DNA of 22,149 nucleotides, taken from the NCBI GenBank assembly GCA_024696565.1, contig JAILGR010000086.1, positions 1 to 22,149 of the forward strand. Direction: 5' to 3'. Below, one piece after another: positions 17,491-22,149 of the stretch. Both the position numbers and the translations under genes were made by a program. The notes under the pieces are model-generated. The model saw nothing but the letters and a program-made list of their open reading frames with translations, did no database searches and was not told the DNA's origin. The number at the start of each line of letters is the position of its first letter. Within the stretch, counting starts at the first letter, position 1. The stretch is from Acholeplasmatales bacterium. Lineage in GTDB: Bacteria; Bacillota_I; Bacilli_A; Acholeplasmatales; Anaeroplasmataceae.

Positions 17491-17536
17491 CCTAAAACTT
17501 GTGGGAGGAATTCCCGCTTGACCACATTTTAGGAGG
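17491..17536 (+). promoter_or_regulatory. rplA leader: second L1-type motif overlapping the ribosome binding site
   Basis: TGTGG (17500-17504) pairs with CCACA (17522-17526) around a core GAGGAATTCCCGCTTGA that resembles the rplK leader core. The helix can extend: CCTAAAA (17491-17497) is complementary to TTTTAGG (17527-17533), with a two-base bulge. The last bases, AGG, belong to the rplA ribosome binding site AGGAGG (17531-17536), so the folded form would partly hide it. Confidence 0.6.
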
Positions 17537-17543
17537 AAAAAAT

Positions 17544-18233
17544 ATGAAGAGAGGAAAGAAGTACGTTGAAGCAGCTAAGTTAGTAGATAAGGCTAAAGCA
17601 TACGATTTAAACGAAGCATTAGAATTAGCAGTTAAGACATCTACTACAAAGTTCGATGCATCTGTTGATGTATCATTCCGCTTAAACATTGATCCACGTA
17701 AGGCAGAACAAAATATTCGTGGTGCTATCGTATTACCTAATGGTACTGGTAAGACTAGAAGAGTATTAGTTATTTGCCGTGGAGCTAAACAAACTGAAGC
17801 AACAGAAGCTGGTGCTGATTATGTTGGTGAAGCAGAAATTATCAATAAGATTGCTCAAGGCTGGTTCGAATTTGACGTTATCGTAGCTACACCAGATATG
17901 ATGGGTCAATTAGGTCGTTTAGGACGTGTTCTAGGACCTAAGGGCTTAATGCCAAACCCTAAGACTGGTACTGTAACTATGGACGTTGCAAAGGCAGTTA
18001 AAGAAATTAAAGCAGGTAAGGTTGAATATAGACCAGACAAGGTTGGTAATATTCAAATGACAATTGGTAAGGCATCATTCGGTGCTGCTAAGCTTGCTGA
18101 AAACTTTAAAGTTGTATACGATGCTTTAATGAAGGTTAAACCTTCAACTATTAAGGGTGCATATGTAAAGAATATTTCTGTTGCATCTACAATGGGTCCT
18201 GGCATCAAGGTTAACTCTGATTCCTTAAAGTAA
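17544..18233 (+). CDS. rplA: 50S ribosomal protein L1
   Basis: L1 (229 residues) forms the mobile L1 stalk that moves deacylated tRNA out of the E site, and it commonly represses its own operon by binding mRNA. The whole protein fits the family: it opens [15 protein letters not shown], the conserved block [21 protein letters not shown] is in the middle, and it ends near [14 protein letters not shown]. The start at 17544 has AGGAGG 7 nt upstream. An alternative start at 17499 would translate the leader stem and is rejected. The gene follows rplK after a 76-nt gap that holds the L1-type element, and precedes rplJ after a 146-nt gap that holds the L10 leader. Confidence 0.98.
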   Translation: MKRGKKYVEAAKLVDKAKAYDLNEALELAVKTSTTKFDASVDVSFRLNIDPRKAEQNIRGAIVLPNGTGKTRRVLVICRGAKQTEATEAGADYVGEAEIINKIAQGWFEFDVIVATPDMMGQLGRLGRVLGPKGLMPNPKTGTVTMDVAKAVKEIKAGKVEYRPDKVGNIQMTIGKASFGAAKLAENFKVVYDALMKVKPSTIKGAYVKNISVASTMGPGIKVNSDSLK

Positions 18234-18256
18234 TATCAGAAAAAAAGTAGTATTAT

Positions 18257-18355
18257 AAGCCGAAGACAGTAGGCGGGCATTTGCCCTTAATCTCCTACCG
18301 AGGAATCATTAAAGAGTTATTAAATCCTCTTTTGCCTCGGCAGAAGAGGATTTTT
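18257..18355 (+). ncRNA. Ribosomal protein L10 leader with terminator
   Basis: This cis-acting RNA lets free L10(L12) repress rplJL. The conserved core is visible: GCCGAAGACAGTAGGCGGGC begins at 18259, GTAGG (18269-18273) pairs with CCTAC (18294-18298), and GGGC (18275-18278) pairs with GCCC (18283-18286). A terminator stem follows, AAATCCTCTT (18322-18331) with AAGAGGATTT (18344-18353). Its loop carries CCTCGG (18335-18340), complementary to CCGAGG at 18298-18303, so an alternative fold could stop the terminator forming. Confidence 0.85.
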
Positions 18356-18379
18356 AATTAATTTACATGGAGGTATAAA

Positions 18380-18883
18380 ATGAAGGAAAGCATTTTAGCT
18401 AAACAAGAAGAAGTTAGTCTTGTTACAGAAAAAATGAAGAACTCTGCAGCATTCGTGGTTTTCAAATATCAAGGATTAACTGTTAAAGCATTCCAAGGCT
18501 TACGTAGAACTATGCGTGAGAATGGTTGTGAAGTATCAGTTATCAAGAACAATATTTCATCACGTTCTGCAAAGGCATTAGGCTATGATGATGTATGTGA
18601 TGCATTCTCTGGTCCAGTTGCTGTTGCATTCGCTGCAAGTGATGTTGTTGCTCCAGCTAAGGTTTTATTCCAAGCTGTTGCTCAAGAAGAAACTAACAAG
18701 ATTGAAGTTGTTAAAGGTGTAGTTGATGGTGATGTTTATTCATTCGATCAACTAAAGGTACTATCCGAATTACCATCTTACGAGACATTATTAACTCAAT
18801 TAGCTGCAGGTATGTTAGGTACATTAACTCAGTTATCAATTGGTTTAAATATGTTAGTAGAAAACGGACAAGAACAAGCCTAA
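18380..18883 (+). CDS. rplJ: 50S ribosomal protein L10
   Basis: L10 (167 residues) anchors L7/L12 dimers to the 23S rRNA to form the ribosomal stalk. The N-terminal rRNA-binding domain shows the typical [19 protein letters not shown] and the later [10 protein letters not shown]. The C-terminal helix that carries the L7/L12 dimers is [11 protein letters not shown] and nearby residues. The length is normal for Firmicutes. GGAGG at 18369-18373 precedes the ATG. It is preceded by the L10 leader, so its expression should depend on that attenuator, with L10-L12 as the repressing complex. rplL follows after a 40-nt gap. Confidence 0.97.
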   Translation: MKESILAKQEEVSLVTEKMKNSAAFVVFKYQGLTVKAFQGLRRTMRENGCEVSVIKNNISSRSAKALGYDDVCDAFSGPVAVAFAASDVVAPAKVLFQAVAQEETNKIEVVKGVVDGDVYSFDQLKVLSELPSYETLLTQLAAGMLGTLTQLSIGLNMLVENGQEQA

Positions 18884-18923
18884 ATTTAATTTAAAATTAA
18901 TTTATTATATGGAGGAAAGAAAA

Positions 18924-19298
18924 ATGGCTAAGTTAACAAAAGAAGTATTCATTGAATCATTAAAAGAAATGACAATCCTTGAAATCAAGGAATTAGTAGA
19001 CGCTATGAAGGAAGAATTTGGTATTGACCCAACTGCAGTTGCTGCTGCTCCTGCTGCTGGTGCTGGTGCTGCTGCTGCAGCTGAACAAACTGAGTTCGAC
19101 GTAATTTTAGCTTCTGCTGGTTCAGCTAAGTTAGGTGTAATCAAGGTTGTTAAGGAAGTAACAGGTTTAGGATTAAAGGAAGCTAAGGATTTAGTTGACA
19201 ACGCTCCAAAGCCAGTTAAGGAAAAAGTTTCTAAGGCTGAAGCTGAAGAATTAAAGCAAAAGTTAGAAGCTGCTGGCGCAACTGTTGAAGTTAAGTAA
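18924..19298 (+). CDS. rplL: 50S ribosomal protein L7/L12
   Basis: L7/L12 (124 residues) forms the flexible stalk that recruits the translational GTPases. The N-terminal dimerisation helices include [22 protein letters not shown]. An alanine/glycine-rich hinge follows at about residues 38-55, and the C-terminal domain has [20 protein letters not shown] and [20 protein letters not shown], the factor-binding surface. The start at 18924 (MAKLTKE) has GGAGG 8 nt upstream. An ATG at 18909 overlaps that site and is rejected. It ends the ribosomal operon at a strong terminator. Confidence 0.98.
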   Translation: MAKLTKEVFIESLKEMTILEIKELVDAMKEEFGIDPTAVAAAPAAGAGAAAAAEQTEFDVILASAGSAKLGVIKVVKEVTGLGLKEAKDLVDNAPKPVKEKVSKAEAEELKQKLEAAGATVEVK

Positions 19299-19314
19299 TT
19301 AAAGGATTCAAAAT

Positions 19315-19347
19315 AAAAGAGGTTTAAGTCATCTTAAACCTCTTTTT
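19315..19347 (+). terminator. Terminator of rplKAJL
   Basis: A perfect 14-bp stem (19315-19328 with 19333-19346) has a TCAT loop and a T tract. The ybxB start codon lies only 10 nt beyond. Confidence 0.93.
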
Positions 19348-19356
19348 AATAAGTAT

Positions 19357-19959
19357 ATGGAAAAGAATACACATTACTACTCAAAAACTCAAGAAAATGT
19401 AAAATCCGAGCCTAATATGTTTGTCTTTAATTTTAAAGACCATACATTTAAATTCCATACTGATAATGGAGTATTCTCTAAAGATTATATTGATTATGGT
19501 AGCTTTGCATTACTTAAAGCATTTAAGCCAAATGATATAGATTTAGATATTCTAGATATGGGGGCTGGTTATGGTCCATTAGGAATCGTTATTTCAACAC
19601 TTTATAATAAACATACAGTAATGTGTGAAATAAACGAAAGAGCCTATAATTTAAATTTAAAAAACATTGAAGAAAATAAAGCTAATGCGACTGTTTTCCA
19701 AAGTGATTTATACGAAAAGGTTAGTGATTTAAAATTTGCATCTATCGTAACTAATCCTCCAATTCGTGCTGGTAAGGATATAGTTTATAAAATTTATGAT
19801 GAGGCTTATAATCATTTAGTAGAAGGCGGAGAGCTTTGGGTTGTAATTCAAAAAAAACAAGGAGCTCCTTCATCTAAAGAACATATTACTAATTTGTTTG
19901 GAAATTGTGAAATAGTTACAAGGGATAAAGGATATTATATTTTAAAGGCAGTTAAATAA
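19357..19959 (+). CDS. ybxB: RsmC/YbxB-like class I SAM-dependent methyltransferase
   Basis: The 200-residue protein is a class I methyltransferase of the RsmC type. RsmC methylates a guanine in 16S rRNA; the target of the short Gram-positive YbxB form is not certain. The SAM-binding motif I is LDMGAGYGPLG (about residues 67-77), and the catalytic motif is NPPIRAGK near residue 130, the form typical of RsmC. The N-terminus (HYYSKTQENVKSEP, later TDNGVFSKDYIDYGS) aligns with B. subtilis YbxB, supporting this start. YbxB also follows rplL in B. subtilis, so the neighbour is conserved. Oddly, there is no ribosome binding site and no clear promoter: the gene starts just beyond the rplL terminator. 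Confidence 0.9.
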   Translation: MEKNTHYYSKTQENVKSEPNMFVFNFKDHTFKFHTDNGVFSKDYIDYGSFALLKAFKPNDIDLDILDMGAGYGPLGIVISTLYNKHTVMCEINERAYNLNLKNIEENKANATVFQSDLYEKVSDLKFASIVTNPPIRAGKDIVYKIYDEAYNHLVEGGELWVVIQKKQGAPSSKEHITNLFGNCEIVTRDKGYYILKAVK

Positions 19960-19967
19960 TTTATGAT

Positions 19968-20006
19968 AAGGATTGTTTTACATTTAGTTAGAACAATCTT
20001 TTTTTG
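19968..20006 (+). terminator. Terminator of ybxB
   Basis: A 10-bp stem (19968-19977 with 19992-20001, one G-U pair) has a loop of about 14 nt that can shrink by two further pairs, followed by T's. Confidence 0.85.
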
Positions 20007-20012
20007 TTTAAT

Positions 20013-20041
20013 TTGACAAAAATAAAGTTGTAGGGTATCAT
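20013..20041 (+). promoter_or_regulatory. Sigma-A promoter of the membrane/coiled-coil gene
   Basis: A perfect TTGACA (20013-20018) lies 17 bp before TATCAT (20036-20041). Confidence 0.75.
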
Positions 20042-20066
20042 AATTGTTGCAAAAAAAGAGGGGAAA

Positions 20067-20939
20067 ATGAGTATGGAAGACCAAAAAACACAAAAAGAAG
20101 AAAAAAAAGTAAAACCAAAAAAAATATTAGATTATAATCATGGTTCTTTAAAAACTGTATTTGTATTTGATTTTATTGGTATAATCGCAACAATTATTGG
20201 TGACATTTGGATTTTTATTCAAATGAGTTACTTAGGATCTGAACCTGGAGAATCTTTACTAGGAGCTATATTAGGAATATTAGTGGCTTATTCAATTATA
20301 GCTATTATTATGTGTGTATTTGTAAGAAATGCCTTATTAAGAAAAGGACACGAAACTATTGCGGTAATATTGACCTTAATATTTGGAATTGGATGGAATA
20401 TTGAATTTATAGCTGCATTAATCATTGCATCTTCTGATTTATATATAGACTATGAAGATGCAGTAGATAATAGAGTTGATTATGAGCAAATTTTTATTGA
20501 GATAAAAAAGATTAATACTTATTATAAGAAAAATGATTTAAATCATATGCAAATGAATGAAAAATATATAAAATTAAAAAATAAGATAGTTGAATATAAA
20601 GATGGTTTGACTAAAAATTTAGAATCTCTAACTTTAATAGAAGAAAAATGTGGCTTATCTGCTAAACAAAAAGAACAAAAAGAAAAATTATTAAATGAAA
20701 TTAAAAGATGTGATGAAGCTATTAATCTTGGTATTGAGAATAACGGTCTATCCTTTGGTATAAATATTAATGATTTTAAAAATGAAGCAGAAAGAATTAA
20801 TTATTGGGTTGAAAAATCATTAAAATTAAAAGAGGATAAGCAAAAGTTATTTAATGACCATAAACAATATTATGATAGAGGCATTTATTCATTAAATGAA
20901 TTTGAACAAAAGATTTCTTTCTTGTTCTTTGAAGAATAA
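20067..20939 (+). CDS. Three-helix membrane protein with long charged helical tail, function unknown
   Basis: I do not recognise this 290-residue protein. A Lys/Glu-rich N-terminus (~25 residues) is followed by three hydrophobic helices (about 30-52, 62-86 and 97-122). A charged, probably coiled-coil cytosolic region of about 165 residues follows. It contains KSLKLKEDKQKLFNDHKQYY and ends with DRGIYSLNEFEQKISFL, which resembles the SHOCT pattern G-x-I/Y-x-x-x-E-F/Y-x-x-K. The layout recalls the two other small membrane proteins in the window (2890-3537 and 5815-6408), but sequence similarity is weak by eye. GAGG at 20058-20061 suits the ATG at 20067; an ATG at 20073 is also possible. It has its own promoter and terminator. 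Confidence 0.6.
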   Translation: MSMEDQKTQKEEKKVKPKKILDYNHGSLKTVFVFDFIGIIATIIGDIWIFIQMSYLGSEPGESLLGAILGILVAYSIIAIIMCVFVRNALLRKGHETIAVILTLIFGIGWNIEFIAALIIASSDLYIDYEDAVDNRVDYEQIFIEIKKINTYYKKNDLNHMQMNEKYIKLKNKIVEYKDGLTKNLESLTLIEEKCGLSAKQKEQKEKLLNEIKRCDEAINLGIENNGLSFGININDFKNEAERINYWVEKSLKLKEDKQKLFNDHKQYYDRGIYSLNEFEQKISFLFFEE

Positions 20940-20951
20940 ATATAAAGCATT

Positions 20952-20980
20952 AATCTAGGTATAAGTGCCTAGATTTTTAT
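20952..20980 (+). terminator. Terminator after the membrane/coiled-coil gene
   Basis: The stem AATCTAGG/CCTAGATT (20952-20959 with 20968-20975) has an 8-nt loop and a T tract. Confidence 0.88.
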
Positions 20981-21001
20981 TTTGATGATGTTTTGCTTAA
21001 A

Positions 21002-21030
21002 TTGACTTAGCTTTTATTATTTGGTATAAT
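21002..21030 (+). promoter_or_regulatory. Strong sigma-A promoter of the RNase III-like gene
   Basis: TTGACT (21002-21007) and TATAAT (21025-21030) are 17 bp apart, with an extended -10 TG at 21022-21023. Confidence 0.85.
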
Positions 21031-21063
21031 AAAATGCATTATGTCGATTTATAGGAGGAGATT

Positions 21064-22017
21064 ATGAATTCAACAGATTTTAAAAAAATAGAATCCATAA
21101 TACAATATGAATTTAAAAATAAAAAATTATTAGAAGAAGCTTTTATGATTGAGGCAGTTCCTGATAATAATAAATATTCTTCAGAAGTATTCAGAATTCC
21201 TGGAAAAAGAGCTATTAATTTCGCTCTAAATTATATTGTGCTTAATGAATATGGTCAGCTAGATGATGATGGATATTCTTTAAAAACTAGTAAGGATGAT
21301 GTTAATTATATTTTAGATAATTTATATACTAGAGAAATATTTACAAGAAATATTATTATGCTAGGTCTTGCAGAATACCTAAATATTCCAGATGATGATT
21401 CATTTGATGATATGACAAGAAGATTATTTGAATCATTAGTTGGAGCGGTAACTATTGATTCAAATTGGAATATGGCTACCATTAAGCAAGTAGTATCATT
21501 TTTATTAGATTCTGATTTTTATTTAGTTCATGGATTTGAAAATTATGATGAGCATTATGTTGCTAAAATATATAATTGGTGTGCTGAAAATAATAAAACA
21601 TTCCCAATGTATCAATTTGTTGATAAAGAATGCCATGTTAAATTTGGTAAAGAAGTTATAATTGGTAAAGGTAAATCTAAAACATTAGCTAAATTTGATG
21701 CGGCAAGACAAGTTTATGAAGCATTAAAAGCTAGAGGATTTATCCAAGAAAGAGATAGTGAAGGTTACTTAATTGGTAAACCAAATATTTTACTTGAAGA
21801 TGCAGTTGATTATTTAAAGAACCAATACGAAGCTGGTAATTTGGGTGAGATTAATTATACATTCGCAAGAGATGGTGAAGCTACAGTTTGTATTTGCCAA
21901 GTAGAAGATGTTGATTACACATTTGATGCAACAGATATGGATGAAAGACAAGCCCAAAGAATGGCTGCATATAAGATGATTTGTTATTTATTGGGTTATA
22001 GAGTAGATAATGATTAA
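21064..22017 (+). CDS. RNase III-like protein with degenerate active site and one or two dsRNA-binding domains
   Basis: The 317-residue protein looks like ribonuclease III but is probably not an active nuclease. Residues 6-27 (IESIIQYEFKNKKLLEEAF) match the RNase III start, and 99-132 (LGLAEYL, then FESLVGAVTID) match the second half of the nuclease fold. The signature NERLEFLGD is replaced by a stretch at 40-48 with Arg44 and Lys48 where the catalytic Glu and Asp belong. In the second site Arg120 replaces Asp, while Glu123 is kept. Residues 163-221 form a good dsRNA-binding domain with GKGKSKTLAK at 201-210. Residues 242-313 resemble a second one with a weaker basic loop. AGGAGGAG precedes the ATG, and the promoter is strong. 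Active RNase III normally has one dsRNA-binding domain and about 230-250 residues. Confidence 0.72.
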   Translation: MNSTDFKKIESIIQYEFKNKKLLEEAFMIEAVPDNNKYSSEVFRIPGKRAINFALNYIVLNEYGQLDDDGYSLKTSKDDVNYILDNLYTREIFTRNIIMLGLAEYLNIPDDDSFDDMTRRLFESLVGAVTIDSNWNMATIKQVVSFLLDSDFYLVHGFENYDEHYVAKIYNWCAENNKTFPMYQFVDKECHVKFGKEVIIGKGKSKTLAKFDAARQVYEALKARGFIQERDSEGYLIGKPNILLEDAVDYLKNQYEAGNLGEINYTFARDGEATVCICQVEDVDYTFDATDMDERQAQRMAAYKMICYLLGYRVDND

Positions 22018-22040
22018 AAAGGCTAAAATAGCCTTTTTTT
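22017..22040 (+). terminator. Terminator of the RNase III-like gene
   Basis: AAAAGGCTA (22017-22025) pairs with TAGCCTTTT (22029-22037) around an AAA loop, followed by more T's. Confidence 0.9.
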
Positions 22041-22050
22041 AAGGGGATTT

Positions 22051-22149
22051 ATGGAAGTTTGGATGATAATACTCTTAATAATATTAGGAGTAGTTTTAAT
22101 AAATACAATTTTATATTTTGCAATAGTCCATTATGTGTTTAATGTTTTA
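22051..22149 (+). CDS. Start of a membrane-protein gene, cut by the window end
   Basis: Thirty-three codons are open to the last base. AAGGGGA at 22041-22047 precedes the ATG. The peptide begins MEVWMIILLIILGVVL and continues to IVHYVFNVL, a single hydrophobic helix that could be a membrane anchor or an uncleaved signal. No family can be named from this much. No separate promoter is visible between it and the preceding terminator. Confidence 0.6.
   Translation, partial: MEVWMIILLIILGVVLINTILYFAIVHYVFNVL

Noticed and set aside
18234..18256. Possible separate promoter for rplJ between rplA and the L10 leader
   Set aside because: TATTAT is present near 18251, but no acceptable -35 lies 16-18 bp upstream; transcription from the rplK promoter is simpler.
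18905..19201. 98-codon - strand frame opposite rplL, with an alanine-rich stretch
   Set aside because: It mirrors the GCT-rich hinge of L7/L12 (about 19036-19083). The hinge is a normal low-complexity linker, not a separate gene or a microsatellite of interest.
1..22149. CRISPR arrays, insertion sequences, attachment sites, tRNA or rRNA genes
   Set aside because: I found no regularly spaced repeats, transposase-like proteins or cloverleaf sequences on reading through the window.

Overview
The window comes from an AT-rich, low-GC Gram-positive chromosome, probably a gut-type member of the Bacilli near the Erysipelotrichales or the uncultured Mollicutes-like lineages. The signs are strong AGGAGG-type ribosome binding sites, sigma-A promoters (TTGACA/TATAAT, often with an extended TG), short hairpin-plus-T terminators after nearly every gene, and firmicute-type RpoB and RpoC. 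TGG is used for Trp and one gene stops at TGA, so the genetic code is the standard one. Every gene I accept is on the + strand. I see no tRNA, rRNA, insertion sequence, prophage or CRISPR array.

Layout. 1-1162: end of an agmatine deiminase gene and the N-carbamoylputrescine amidase gene (agmatine to putrescine). 1288-2790: guaB, of the Tritrichomonas foetus-like IMP dehydrogenase type. 2890-6408: separate small units for a SHOCT-tailed membrane protein, a DUF1846 (UPF0371) protein behind a leader terminator, and an acetyltransferase followed by a two-helix membrane protein. 6450-14218: rpoB-rpoC behind stacked promoters and a leader of about 180 nt that can fold. 14332-16867: a YbjQ-like protein, then a Sel1-repeat protein and a DHH phosphoesterase in one operon. 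16929-19298: rplK-rplA-rplJ-rplL with L1-type and L10-type autoregulatory leaders, followed by the RsmC-like methyltransferase ybxB. 20013-22017: a membrane/coiled-coil protein and an RNase III-like protein with degenerate catalytic residues. The window ends inside a small membrane-protein gene.

How the parts fit. Most of the window serves RNA polymerase, the ribosomal stalk and GTP supply. The usual rplKAJL-ybxB-rpoBC order is broken: rpoBC lies upstream with its own promoters, and rplL-ybxB adjacency survives. The most unusual items are the RNase III-like protein whose catalytic acids are replaced by basic residues, the Gln at the RpoB rifampicin site equivalent to E. coli His526, the possible RNA switch in front of rpoB, and the duplicated L1-type motif whose second copy extends into the rplA ribosome binding site. 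All positions were read by eye; no alignment or folding program was run.
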